From Marchantia polymorpha subsp. ruderalis (Eukaryota; Streptophyta; Marchantiopsida; Marchantiales; Marchantiaceae): a stretch of 64,000 nucleotides of DNA. The notes under the pieces were generated by a model. It saw only the letters and a list, made by a program, of their open reading frames with translations. It searched no databases and had not been told where the DNA came from. Of this stretch, positions 11,810 to 24,200 are shown one piece after another (the stretch's first letter is position 1; the number at the start of each line of letters is the position of its first letter). Position numbers and translations under genes: made by a program. The stretch is from the NCBI GenBank assembly GCA_037833965.1, contig AP031354.1, forward strand, positions 9,340,001 through 9,404,000. Reading direction: 5' to 3'.

Positions 11810-12345
11810 CTATTCGTCGTCCGGATGCACATCGTCCCCTTCCTCCTCAATGGAGCAGCAAGTGACGTAACCCACAAACTCATCCGACATTTCTGTATCT
11901 AAAGGGTACGACGAGCTGGTCTCCCCTCCAGTTGTGTAACCTGAGGTGGTCGACGGTGTTTCGCCCTCGTGGGGTACTTTGGTCCATGGTACGGTAATGA
12001 CAGTCGGAGGGTCCGAAGGGTTTCGGGACTGCAATCTCTTCCTCCTCCAGTCACACCTTGCCTTGGCATCGTATAGCCACGGTCTGCCAAGCAGCACATC
12101 ATAACCTTTCTTCATCAGAGGCTGCAATATTATGTATGATAGTTGAAAGTCCACTCCTCCAATGTTGGTTCTCACATTGCTCAACATTCCTAGCGGCATT
12201 CTGCGCGTTTGATCGGCCAGCCGCAACACTCGGGTTGTAGGCTCGAAGGTCTGGAACCCCAAGGAGTTTGCTGTCTCCTCGGTCATGATGTTCACGCCCG
12301 AACCGGAGTCCACTGGCACCTTCTGTATGACGCAGCCTACGATCT
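11810..12345 (-). CDS. Gypsy protease part (fossil)
   Basis: This short minus-strand coding piece lies upstream of RT and contains the aspartic-protease signature VDSGSGVNIM followed by ...DVLLGRPWLYD. Together these are typical of the retropepsin-like domain of plant gypsy elements. It lies between gag (about 20.1-20.9 kb, separated by the inserted LTR block) and RT. It is a fossil, in a different frame from the RT stretch. Confidence 0.75.
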
Positions 12346-12634
12346 TGTGGTACCCCACTTTTGGTAATTTTGCGGAAATTAAAACATTTTTGGAAAAAAC
12401 TGTACCCTGGCAGCAATGTAAATAGCCTTCGGTGCATCAAAACAGAGTGAATCCGGAAGATCGCGGGGATTCTCGAGGGATCTTGTAGAATCTAGGATTT
12501 GGGGTGCAGCAGTAAGGATGGGCACCACCCTCCCTACGAGCTCTACAGTTAGGATCCCTGCGGCGCAAGGCGCAAAACCCGCCTTCGGAAGTTGCGTCCG
12601 CGGCGGTAGGGAAATCCTTCATATTTAGGTCAAC
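12346..12634 (+). mobile_element. Giant LTR, unit C (5' piece)
   Basis: This is the first 289 bp of a plus-strand LTR unit, beginning TGTGGTACCCCAC, inserted into the gypsy element between its protease and gag regions. Unit D starts directly after it at 12635. Related sequence continues at 18047-20117. The flanks of the whole C/D block (GATCT on the left, TGCCT on the right) do not form a matching target duplication, so the block has been rearranged since insertion. Confidence 0.75.
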
Positions 12635-15600
12635 TGTGGTACCCCACTTTTGGCAATTTTGAGGAAATTAAAACATTTTTGGAAAACTGTACCCTGGCAG
12701 CATTGTAAATAGCCTTCGGTACATCAAAACAGAGTGAATCCGGAAGATCGCGGGGATTCTCGAGGGATCTTGTATAATCTGGGATTTGGGGTGCAGCAGT
12801 AAGGACAGGCACCACCCTCCCTGCGAGCTCTGCAGTTAGGACCCCTACGACGCAAGGCGCAAAACCCGCCTTCGGAGGTTGCGTCCGCGGCGGTAGGGAA
12901 ATCCTCCATAATTAGGTCAACCCTCGGGCGCCTTGACCAAGTTAGGGTCCCGTTGGAAAGAGCTCGACGCACTGATTCCAACGAGTCCAAGAACGCTTGG
13001 AACGGATGAGGACTTAGGGAGTTATCACTATTGGAAGAAACGGAGGCGGTCGCCTACGGCAGAAAGAGTTCGCCACCGGCGCGAGTTCCGCCTACGCGGA
13101 AGGGGGAATCAAGTTTTGTCCTATGCGCGGGCGAAGGCGTTCGCCTGTGCACAGGCGAAGTAGGGTTAGGGGAGGCGCGAAGTCCGCCTACGCACAGGCG
13201 CTCGCCTGTGCACAGGCGCTTCGGCGTCGGCGGAAAATCCGCCTTGGGCCCTAGAAATGCGCCTTGTGAGGTAGAACGTGTACGGCGCCTTCCGCGCCAG
13301 CGCAGCGCCGCGTACGGCGGAAGAGCCGCCAGAGTAATCAAATCGGTACGGACCATGCGGACGGCACGGGTGGATGCGCTCTTGGACGGACGGAGTTGCG
13401 GCGGCAGAAGCGCCGACGGAGAGACAAGGAACGGACAGACTGGACGGAGACGGCTGACCACGGTCAACGCCTTCCGCGCCAGCGCAGCGCCGCGCACGGA
13501 ATTCGCCTGCGCACAGGCGAACGCCTGTGCACAGGAGGATGTTCAAGTTCCGGCCGGCGGAGAATCCGCCGAGGCTCCTGCCTGCGCACAAGCAGGAGTT
13601 GAACTTTTGTCCGACATGCGGACACACGCGTCAAGGCAGAGGGGGATTGGCCGAGGGGCGGTACGAACAAGTGTACCGCGCAAGGCGGAAAACTCGCCTT
13701 TGGCGCTACGCCCCATGTCCGCGGGGTAATACGCTCGCGGAGTTCAAATCCGCCAATTCGAGCGTGAGAGTTTAATCGACGACGGCGGAGCGTGAAGCCG
13801 CGCGTGAGAGCGAAGACCGTTCCAGCGTACAGCCGGCGCGGCCATCAAGTGAGACGTTCTTCACGAGCAAGAGCCGACCATGACCTTCGACCGGGCGGCG
13901 GAGAACGTCCCATTCTTGAATTCGCGATTCCAATCTCTTGTGCGCGCTGCGCGCATCCATCTGCTGGCTGCTGAACATTCTCGACGTCGCCGCACAGGAG
14001 ATTTCTTGTTGATTGAGAGAGAAGTGAATGCGCGTGATTTGGAATTGAGGGCGATTAGAGTTTGCCGAGAGAGAAAGAAGCTCGGGCGGTGCGGAAGTAG
14101 AATGAGCGGGCGAGCGAACCCCAGGAACGCAATGACGAGACCAAGCAGATTGCGGATGGTGCCACTTCGCCTACCACAGAACGGGCTACGCGCTTTCGAG
14201 GAGCGCTTAATAGCAAGAAAGCTCGATTTCTTGCTATGGGGATGGAACTACATCTGTGCGAATATGGTGCGCGAGTGGCTAGAGCCACAGGGGCCACCCT
14301 CGCGCGGATTGCGTCCGCATGTTGATCGGTGGACAGTCCAAGATTGGGCGCAGGCGTTGGGAAGATGTGCTGGCATGCCAGGGCATCTCCTTTTCGACAG
14401 TGAGAGCATCAAGGTGACCAAGCAGGAAGAGGCGCAATTTGTGGAGTTGTTCAAGACCGGGAGGTCTACCAAGAATGGGTACAGGACCCGTGATTACAAG
14501 GATCGATTTCGCCGGACTTTGTCCGCGGCGCTGATGCAATTACTTCAGCCGCACCGCGCCTGCTACATCACATTGTGGCAGGTCTCTTTTGTGGAGTGCG
14601 TCATCGAGGGAACTCCAATTCACTGGGCGAGCATCCTGCACAGGGTGATGCGACAGCACGCGTTTGAGGAGAAGGGGGGAACTCTAAACCATCTCTCGCC
14701 TTTCCTCATCAATTTTTATCGACAGCGGAATTGTTTGACAGCGGCGGAGCTTGAACATTTTCCGCCATTGTCCATCGACCATCCCGGGAAGTATGTGCGG
14801 GAGAATGAGGTCGACACTTATGCAGAGGAGTCACCGACTTCTACCCCATCAAGGCGGAGGGACGAAGGGAGACACACTCCTGCAGCACGAGTGCCGCGGA
14901 AGCGGCGATGGAGGGAAGAGTCTGAAGAGGAGCAGCATCAAGAACCCTCTGCTCCCATTCGACCGCGGCCGCTGTGCGAGCCATACAGCCGGCCGAAGCA
15001 GAAGGCACGCAGACTGGTGTTACCAGCCGACAGTGCGGACACGGCGACGATTGCGACGGAGCAAGGAAGTGCGTCGCCAGAGAGGCATGAGGAAGCGCGG
15101 ACGACCGCCGGAGCGACGGGCCACGCTGCAACCTCGACGGGAGAGAGGCCGCCTACGGACCAAGGGCCTCCGGAGTTACCACGTGCGATGCGGACAGATG
15201 TTCCGTTTGCGCACAGACGAGCCTCCGCGGACGGACGAGCCTCCGCGGACAGGCGATCACAAGTGGACGTGGATCTACGCTTACGCGTAGGAAGGAGCAG
15301 TCCGCCTGTGCACAGGCGCTCACCTGTGCACAGGTCGCCTTTGCACAGGTCGCCTGTGCACAGGACACCTCCACACGTGCCGCCTGTGCACAGGCAAGAA
15401 TCACCCCCGTTCCAACGTAGGAAGGGGAAGGAGCCGGCGGAAGAACCGCCTACGAGACACTGGTCCTCGGGGCCAGACCCTCCGGCGCACCACGCGCCGC
15501 AATTTGCGCCTTCGGCGCCAGGGCCTTCGAGCTGAGGAGATACGAGCAGGGAGCGTGCGGAGGCCGCACCATCGGCGGGAAGTCCGCCGATAGATGCGCC

Positions 15601-18046
15601 CTCGGCGGTAGGGCCTATAGGCCAAGGGACATCGGGCGAGCGGCCCCCGGCCATGTCGCCTTCGGCGATGGATGTCCGCGGCGCTACGCCTGCGGCGGAC
15701 AAGGCGCCGGCAATTGCGCCTGCGCACGGGCCGGGCACAGCCCCCATGGACCGATCAAGGGAGCAGCAACAGACGGAGGAGCGGAGTGACTGTCCGCGGG
15801 ATGAAATTTCGATGCGCGATGCGCAATCAAACCCCGCGCAGCCACCCTCCCCTCGATCGCCTTCGGCGGCGGGCGACGGCGGCAGAGAGGACGCGGTAGA
15901 CAGCCAACAAGCGAGCGACGGGGATGCCGCACGGGTACATTCGCCTTCCGCCTTAGACATTTTGGCGACGAGCAGCGAGGCTGCAGCCGTGCCCTCGCAG
16001 GCAGCACACGTCGATGACGTGCAGCCCCACTCGGGGCAGTCGCCGACGCAATCAATGGCGACTGAAATTCTCCACTCGGATGATGACGACGGAGGCTCCA
16101 CGGAAGAAATGTCAGGAGCAGAAGACACCGAGGAGGAGGAGGAGGAAATTGTTGGAGCGCCGGCGGCGGCGCTCTCTGAGCAGGTGATTCCGTTGCTGAG
16201 GTACTTGGATCGCAAGGTCGATAAATACGCCGACCCACTCCAGCCGGGATCTTACATCGAGTTAGTGCGCAGGCGGACTCGCACTAAAGTCCACACCAGC
16301 AAGCTGTTAGCTAGAGTGGACCAGGAGTTGAGGGAATTGAAGGAGAAGCATGCATGCTTGTGGGGTCAGTACAAACTTAATCAGAAATTCTACAAGCACT
16401 CCGAGAAGATGAAGGATGAGAAACTGGACGAGCTCACCAAGGAGCAGGTGAAGGTCAAGGAAGCACTCATTTCTGAGCAGGCCCAGAATCGGATTTTGTC
16501 AGAGGAGCTCGTGCGACAGACGCGGTTGTTGGAACAATGTCAGCTCGCACGGCAGGCGGATGAAGAGTTAATCCGCAGGTTACAGTCAGAGTGTGGCGAA
16601 TTGAGAGCGCAACGTGCTGAAGCCGAATCGCAATTAGTGATAATTGAAGAGGATCGCAGGAAGGAGGCGGATCGCACGAAGGTGGAGACGGCGAGGCGTG
16701 TCGCCCACTGTCTCAAGGGCTACGCCCACTGGGAAGTGAAGGCGCAGGAGAAACTCACACTGCGTGAGTTTGAATTGCGCGCAGCCGGGTTGTTGTCAGG
16801 CGACAGTAGGAGTCGGCGGAAGGTAGCAAAGAAGCTCGATGCCTTTCTGTCGAAGGCACAGGATACCATGTCCGCCCTCGAAGTGGAGGTGTCCGCGGCG
16901 TTGCAGCGTTTGGGACTGCGCAGTCGAGCGGAAGATTGGCAGGGTAGGGAGTTAGTGCGCGGCAGTCGGCCGCGCAGGAGACGTAGTACAGGTTCCACGG
17001 AGTGTAGTGTAGCGTGGTTCCGTGCAGGCGTGTAGCGTAGTGCAGTGTAGTGCTAGGTAGGACTTAGAAGGTATAAAATGGTTCCAGGCGTTTTGCCTGG
17101 GGTTCTTTCCCAAACTCAGAAGTATAGATCAGGAACCCATTTCCTTTGCGTGTTTGTGTCCTTGAGCTCTGTCACCACGCAGGAGGAGTTACAACTTAGC
17201 GTTCCGCATTTTGTAGCTGAAGGCCTTCGGCCGAATGTTCAGAGCTAGTACATTGGTTAGAGACTTGAGTAGTTCGGAACTGCACCTGCGGGTGACTGCC
17301 GATGCTCAGAGCCAGTGACTAGTTAGATACTTGAACAGTTTCGCCCCTACACCTTCGAGTGTTTCTTTCGGATTGTACTCCTTTGGGATTTTTCCCCTGA
17401 ATGCCAAAGTGAAGTTTTGTTACTTCGTGTAAGCCTTGGTTGTAAATTCAGGTTACGCTGCAGCAGGTGCCTTGAGGGTAACCCCTGTAGTATTTCTGGG
17501 AATGACAAGTGCCTGAGAATTCAAACTCTTCAATAGACTGTTGTTGTGTTACTGGAATGTTTCTCAGTGAGTCCTTCAGTGCGAACCTGTATTCTCTGCG
17601 CGTTTTGTGAGTTGAGAGTGTTGTTCACCGCGTATGAGTGACTTCGATCCGAAGTAGGCAGTCCAAACCGGGTTTCCTACACTAGCAGCAAGCTAGTGGA
17701 AGTGTTGTAAAAGCCGGAGTTGGAAGTCACTGCCCGCAGCTTTGCCGAGTGTGCTTGAGAGAGACTTTCCCCCTGAAATCTTGAAGTAGAGGTCCTAACG
17801 GATCTCTGGGTTGTGTTTCTGTAGTTTCAGGTGTGTGTGTGTGTGTGTTACGCTGCACTGTGCGACCTCCGAGTGCGCTCCGAGTGGACACTTGCAGTAT
17901 TTCTGGGAGTGACAGTTGCCTGAGAATTCAAACTCCTCAATAGTCTGTTAAAACGTGACACTTTGTACCCTGTGTGTTCCTCTGTCCCTGTGGGTTCGAC
18001 CTTTCTACCACTATATTGCAGTTTTAGCCTTTAGTGGGTTATTACA
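12635..18046 (+). mobile_element. Giant LTR, unit D
   Basis: A unit of 5412 bp with the same ends (TGTGGTACCCCAC ... GTGGGTTATTACA) lies in the same orientation inside unit C material. Parts: conserved U3 module (about 12950-13010), palindrome-rich stretch (about 13050-13600), U3 ORF region starting at 13880 and ending near 17035 (about two breaks), TATA box (17072-17078), hairpin (17084-17100), R/U5 with a GT microsatellite near 17832. The sequences next to its two ends (TCAAC and CTGCA) are not a target duplication, which points to recombination among same-orientation copies rather than a simple nested insertion. Confidence 0.8.
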
Positions 18047-20117
18047 CTGCAGCCGTGCCTTCGCAGGCATCACACGTCGACGACGTGCAGCCCCACTCGG
18101 GTCAGTCGCCAACGCAATCAATGGCGACTGAAATTCTCCACTCGGATGATGACGACGGAGGCTCCACCGAAGAAATGTCAGGAGCAGGGGACACCGAGGA
18201 GGAGGAGGAGGAAATTGTTGGAGCGCCGGCGGCGGCGCTCTCTAAGCAGGTGATTCCGTTGCTGAGGTACTTGGATCGCAAAGTCGATAAATACGCCGAC
18301 CCACTTCAGCCGGGATCTTACATCGAGTTAGTGCGTAGGCGGACTCGCACTAAAGTCCACACCAGCAAGCTACTAGCTAGAGTGGACCAGGAGTTGAGGG
18401 AATTGAAGGAGAAGCATGAATGCTTGTGGGGTAAGTATAAACTCAATCAGAAATTCTACAAGTACTCCGAGAAGGTGAGGGATGGGAAACTAGAAGAGCT
18501 CACCAAGGAGCAGGTGAAGGTCACAGAAGCACTAATTTCTGAGCAGGCCCAGAATCGGATTTTGTCAGAGGAGCTCGTGCGACAGACGCGGTTGTTAGAA
18601 CAGTGTCAGCTCGCACGGCAGGCGGATGAGGAGGTAATCCGCAGGCTACAGTCAGAGTGTGGCGAATTGAGAGCGCAACGTGCTGAGGCCGAATCGCAAT
18701 TAGTGGTAATTGAAGAGGATCGCAAGAAGGAGGCAGATCGCACAAAGGTGGAGACGGCGAGGCGTGTCGCCCACTGTCTCAAGGGCTACGCCCACTGGGA
18801 AGTGGCGGCGCAGGAGAAACTCACACTGCGTGAGTTTGAACTTCGCGCAGCCGGGTTGTTGTCAGGCGACAGCAGGAGTCGGCGGAAGGTAGCAAAGAAG
18901 CTCGATGCTTTTCTGTCGAAGGCGCAGGATACCATGTCCGCCCTCGAAGTGGAGGTGTCCGCGGCGTTGCAGCGATTGGGACTGCGCACTCGAGCAGAAG
19001 ACTGGCAGGGTAGGGAGTTAGTGCGCGGCAGTCCGTCGCGCAGGAGACGTAGCACAGGTTCCGCGGAGTGTAGTGTAGCGTGGTTCCGTGCAGGCGTGTA
19101 GCGTAGTGCAGTGTAGTGTTAGTTAGGACTTAGAAGGTATAAAATAGTTCCAGGCGTTTTGCCTGGGGTTCTTTCCCAAACTCAGAAGTATAGATCAGGA
19201 ACCCATTTCCTTTGCGTGTTTGTGTCCTTGAGTTCTGTCACCACGCATGAGGAGTTACAACTTAGCGTTCCGCATTTTGTAGCTGAAGGCCTTCGGCCGA
19301 ATGTTCAGAGCTAGTACATTGGTTAGAGACTTGAGTAGTTCGGAACTGCACCTGCGGGTAACTGCCGATGCTCAGAGCCAGTGACTAGTTAGATACTTGA
19401 ACAGTTTCGCCCCTACACCTTCGAGTGTTCCTTTCTAATTGTACTCCCTTGGGATTTTTCCCCTGAATGCCAAAGTGAAGTTTTGCTACTTCGTGTAAGC
19501 CTTGGTTGTAAATTCAGGTTACGCTGCAGCAGGTGCTTTGAGGGTAACCCCTGTAGTATTTCTGGGAATGACAAGTGCCTGAGAATTCAAACTCTTCAAT
19601 AGACTGTTGTTGTGTTACTGGAATGTTTCACAATGAGTCCTTCAGTGCGGACCTGTATTCTCTGCGCGTTTTGTGAGTTGAGAGTGTTGTTCACCGCGTA
19701 TGAGTGACTTCGATCCAAAGTAGGCAGTCCAAACCGGGTTTCCTACGCTAGCAGCAAGCTAGTGGAAGCGTTGTAAAAGCCGGAGTTGGAAGTCACTACC
19801 CGCAGCTTCGCTGAGTGTACTCTTGAGAGACTTCCCCCCTGAAATCTCGAGTAGAGGTCCTAACGGATCTCTGGGTTGTGTTTCTGTAGTTTCAGGTGTG
19901 TGTGTGTGTGTGTGTGTGTGTACGCTGCACTGTGCGACCTCCGAGTGCGCTCCGAGTGGACACTTGCAGTATTTCTGGGAGTGACAGTCGCCTGAGAATT
20001 CAAACTCATCAATAGTCTGTTAAACGTGACACTTTGTACCCTGTGTGTTCCTCTGTCCCTGTGGGTTCGACCTTTCTACCACTATATTGCAGTTTTAGCC
20101 TTTAGTGGGTTATTACA
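18047..20117 (+). mobile_element. Giant LTR, 3' piece adjoining unit D (unit C or a sister copy)
   Basis: This 2.07-kb right-hand part of an LTR unit contains the coiled-coil end of the U3 ORF (open to 19101), TATA box (19138-19144), hairpin (19150-19166), R/U5 with a long GT microsatellite (about 19897-19920) and the terminal GTGGGTTATTACA. It borders gypsy gag on the right. It may belong to unit C (12346-12634) or to a recombined sister copy. It differs from B and D at more sites than they differ from each other by eye, so it may be somewhat older. Confidence 0.7.
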
Positions 20118-20891
20118 TGCCTCTCCTGCAGAAGGTCTCCATTTCTCTTGAGAGCCCTGTCACATACCAATCCACTGCTTGTTGTACCGAAAAAGGTTCT
20201 CCTGGACCTGTCTTCGGAATTCGATCTATGAGGTCTTTGAATCTCTCCGTATAGTCTCGAAGATTCTCCTTCCGCTCGCGTCGAAGATTTTGAAGCCGGG
20301 TCAGTACTCGACTGTCATATCCGAGTTCGCGAAACCGCCTCAGAAACTTCTCCTTGAGCTGAGCCCAGGTCCGGATGCCAGTGGGGTCGGTACTCTCATG
20401 ATTGTACCAGCTACGAGCTCTCTTGCGTAGCAGGCTAGGAAAGATTCGCAATCTGTCTTCATCACTGGTCTCGCGATGGTGATGGAGACAGACTCGAAGA
20501 GCTTTATGTATGAATCTGCATCATCGTCGTCGCCCGTTCCCTTGTATCTTGGATACGAATGTTTCGTGAAAGGTTGGGAAAACACCTGGCGAAGATTGGC
20601 TTGATGGTCTGCCATTGGTGATCCTGTCAACGGACTGCTCCTAGGTTGGCCAAACCCAGGAAGAGTTTCTGTCGGAGGGATTTCCAATAGAACCGTTAGC
20701 TCAATGCTCGCAGTAGGTGAACTGGAACGTCCTTGGCTTCCAGCAGTCGGCGATGGCGATCTTTCTGCAGAGTCCTCACCTTGAGTCTTCTTTTTAGTTC
20801 GCCGTTTTGCTTCTACGGCTTTTTCCGAATCTTGGCGGAGCTTTCGTGTGGCTCTCGCACTCAGGTCTCCCACACTATCGCTCGTCGACAT
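20118..20891 (-). CDS. Gypsy gag region (fossil)
   Basis: Minus-strand gag of the old gypsy element. The N-terminal part starts at 20891 (MSTSDSVGDL...), is rich in Ser, Lys and Pro, and leads into the YKGTGDDDDADSYIKLFES block. Further along is the conserved retrotransposon-gag core with RARSWYNH, TWAQLKEKFLRRF and LRDYTERFKDL. Gag would form the virus-like particle. It lies 45 bp after the primer-binding site, as expected. The fossil is broken (about one interruption), and its far end is cut by the inserted LTR block. Confidence 0.85.
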
Positions 20892-20935
20892 TCACCGAGC
20901 ATTGCTGCTCAAGTACTCTAGTGTTAACGCACTGT

Positions 20936-20952
20936 CCCCGGCAGCGGCGCCA
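20936..20952 (-). promoter_or_regulatory. Gypsy primer-binding site
   Basis: On the minus strand the sequence TGGCGCCGCTGCCGGGG lies 22 bp after the end of the 5' LTR (20975) and just before gag. It closely resembles the TGGCGCCGTTGCCGGGG motif that follows the 5' LTR in many plant gypsy elements and primes minus-strand synthesis from a tRNA. It fixes the LTR boundary and so identifies 20975-25855 as a 5' LTR. Confidence 0.8.
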
Positions 20953-20974
20953 AAAAGAATTTGTCGGCTCCTTA

Positions 20975-21207
20975 TGTAATAACCCACCAAAGGCTAAAAC
21001 TGCAGTATGGTGGTAAAAAGATCGAACCCACAGGGACAAAGGCAACACACAGAGTAAAAAGTGTCACGTTTAACAGACTTTTGTAGAGTTTGAATTCTCA
21101 GGCGACTGTCACTCCCAGAAATACTGCAGTGCTTGACTCGGAGGCCACTCGGAGGATGCTCGACTCGGAGGATGCTCGGAGGATGCACAGTGCAGCGTAG
21201 GTCACTC

Positions 21208-21240
<33 letters not shown>

Positions 21241-24200
21241 GAAACTGGCAAAAGCACAACTCGGAGGTCGGTCAGGACCTCCGCTTCGGATTTTAGGGGG
21301 AGAGTGTCTCAAAAATTCACTCAGAGGCTCTGTAGTTAGTGACTCCCACTCCGGCTTTTACAGCCCTTCCGCCAGGAACTAGCGTAGGGAACCCGGACTG
21401 GACTTCCCACTTCGGAACGAAGTCCCTCACACGCAGTGGACGTCACCCTCGACTCACACCAAGCGCAGAGAGTACAGGCCCGACTGAGAACTTAACTTAG
21501 ACACAATCCAGTAACACACACACAACCTGAATTGCAAACCAAGGCTTACACGAAGTAACAAAACTTCACTTTGGCATTCAGGGGAAACTTCCCGTAGGAG
21601 TTCAATCAGGATATGTCACTCGAAGGAGTAAGGGGGAACTGTTCAAGTCTCTAACTCGCAACCGGCTCTCAGCATCAAAAATCACCCGCAGGTGCAGATC
21701 CGCACTACTCAAGTCTCTAACCGGGTACTAGCTCTGAACATTCAGCCTAAGGCCTTCAGCTACAACATACGGTAACTTCGCTATGCTGCAGCTTCTCTAC
21801 GTGGTGCCAGGACCAAATGCACAAACACGCCAAGAAAGTGAGTTCTTGATCTGCACTTCCGAAACTGGAAGAGTCCCAAGGCAAAACGCCTTGATCTACT
21901 TTATACCCCCTAAGGTCCTAACTAACACTACGCTACCCTATTTGCTACTCGAAACACTTGCACGAAACCAAACTACGCTACTGCACTCTGCAGATCCGGT
22001 GCTGCGCCTCCTGCGCGCCGGACTGCCTCGCACTTTGTCTCTACCCTGCCAATCTTCCGACCGGCTGCGCAACCCCAATCGCCGAAGGGCTGCAGTCACT
22101 TCCGACTCTAAGTGCACCATAGTGTCGCGCGCACCCGACAAGAAGGCTTCTAATTTCCTTCCTACTCGCCGCCGACTCCGACTGTCACCCTCCGTCAATG
22201 CCGCCGCCCGAAGCTCAAACTCCCTGAGTGTGATCTTCTCTTGAGCTGCCACCTCCCAATGGGCGTATCCTTTTAGGCAGCGAGTCACCCGTGTCACCAA
22301 CTCTTCTCGCGTCCGGCAGCTGCCTTCTACCTCTACTAGCTGCAATTCCGCATCTGCGCGCTACGCCCTCAAATCCGCGCACTCGGATTGCAAGTTGCGC
22401 AACAACTCCTCATCCTCCTTGCGTGTACTTTGACTTTCTTCTAATGCGCGCTTCTGGCGCGCAAGCTCCTCTGTTAAGATGTGGTTTTGTCTCCGCTCTT
22501 CCTGCAATTCCGACTCGATCTTTGCCCGCATTAGCTCGGCATCCGTCTGGGCTTTCGTCGCCGCATCCTCCCTCATTTGTTGCAAGGTTTGGTGTAGCCT
22601 CTGCGTGATCGCCAGGTGCTGTCGGAGGGCAGTATACCTATCCTGCAATGTTTGGCACCTAGAGGCCCAAGTGGCCACCTTGCTCCTCGTCCTGCGCTTG
22701 ACAGTCTCCACGTAAGACTGCGGTTTTCCGGAACCCGAGTACTTGGATGTCTTGCGATCCAAATATCGTAGGAATGGAACTATCTGCTCGCACAATACTC
22801 CTGTTGGCGTCTTCTGCACAGAGTCCGCTTCTTGCTCTTCCGAACTCGTCTCATCCTCCGTTTTGAGGATTTCGGTCGCCACCGAATCTCTTGACGACTC
22901 CCTGGAACTGTGGCGCGCGGCAGCTTCCGCCGCGACTGCCGCTCCACTCCCTGCTAAAATATCCAATGCAGTGGGGGATCGCACTGCCTGAGCCCCTGTT
23001 CCGGCTCGATCTTCGGATCTCGAAGGGCTCGGCGCCGTAGTGACTTTTGTCACCTTTGCACCGCCCGCTTCTGCTGCCTGCTCTTCCGGCGCGATCTGTG
23101 CGGAAGGTGTCTTCGTCGGAGGTGTGTCCGCCGAAGGCGCCCGCACAATGGTCGCCGGCTCTGTCTGTCTCGCAGTCGGCGAATCTGGCCGACTCTCAGT
23201 TGACCGACTCGCAGTCGGCCGACTAGCAGTTGTCCGACTGGCAGTCGGATCTACCTTGCGCGTCTTCACTCCACTTGGCCTGCTTGCTGGCGGCGTTTTC
23301 CCGGAAGCGCCTTCTGCCGAAGACGACCCTCTGAGGGTTGTTGGCTCGTCAGCCAAACTCCCTTCTGCTTCCGGCCTGCTATCCGGTTCAACGCGCTGCT
23401 AAGTTGGCCGACCTTCAGTCGCCCGACTCGCAGTCGGCCGACTGTCAGTCCGCCTGTTTGCTTCTGGAGGCATCGGTGCCTTCTGCGCAGAGGCGTTCGC
23501 CGACTTCCCCAGAATCTGCGCGATTATCTCTTCCTGCGTGGGCAGGATACTCCGCCGGACTGGAGTACGCCCGGTCTCCCCAGTACTAGTTGGCACTTTG
23601 CGTGCCCTCTGTTTCGGCCGGTTGTGAGGCTCGTTGGTTGGCCGACTCCGAGTCGGCGCAGCGGGAGCTTCCGGCTGCCTGTCCTCAGGTCTCTCATCCC
23701 ATTTCTGTTTTCGCGGAGCGCGCTCACTTCGACGCTCTTCTGCTGCTCTTGCTGGAGGCGGAGCCGGAGTTGGACTGGCAGGTGCCTCGTCCGGATCCGT
23801 GTCCACTTCGGCCTCCCGTAAGTATCTACCTGGGTAACTCCGGGTCAGCAGCGGAAACCGTGTCCGCTCTGAATTTGTCAAACATCCCATCGCCCGATAA
23901 AACACAATCAGGTAAGGCGAAAGATGATTGAGGGTCCCTCCTCTCTCTTCTTGCGCATGTTGGCGCGTCACCTTCCACAGGAGCCGTGCCCAATGAGCTG
24001 GAGCTCCTGACAACACTAGCTCCACAAATCCTACTTGCCAACCATGCATGTAAGCGGTCTTGGTCGGCTGCAATATCTGCAGCAATGCAGTCGCGACATT
24101 TCTCCGCAATCGATCTTTGTAATCCCGCGTCCGAAAACCGTTCTTGGGATGCTTGGCAACTTTGAAAAGATCATTGTAGGAGATTTCTTCCTCCTTGGAC

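Larger units (their letters stand above)
9688..12345 (-). mobile_element. Ty3/gypsy retrotransposon, pol segment (host of the LTR insertions)
   Basis: This minus-strand piece of an old gypsy element reads from right to left as aspartic protease (about 12345-11810), reverse transcriptase, RNase H, integrase zinc-binding domain and the start of the integrase core. The left end is cut by unit A and the right end by the unit C/D block. The order protease-RT-RNaseH-integrase is that of Ty3/gypsy. No chromodomain can be judged, because the 3' end is outside the window. The element is broken, with a few interruptions besides the inserted LTR units. It is older than units A-E, since they lie inside it. 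Confidence 0.9.

Noticed and set aside
14938-16215. Long antisense frames in the LTR units (for example 425 codons here; also 6878-7858, 3792-4601, 32959-33849)
   Set aside because: They are shadows of the GC-rich low-complexity ORF on the other strand and show no independent domain.
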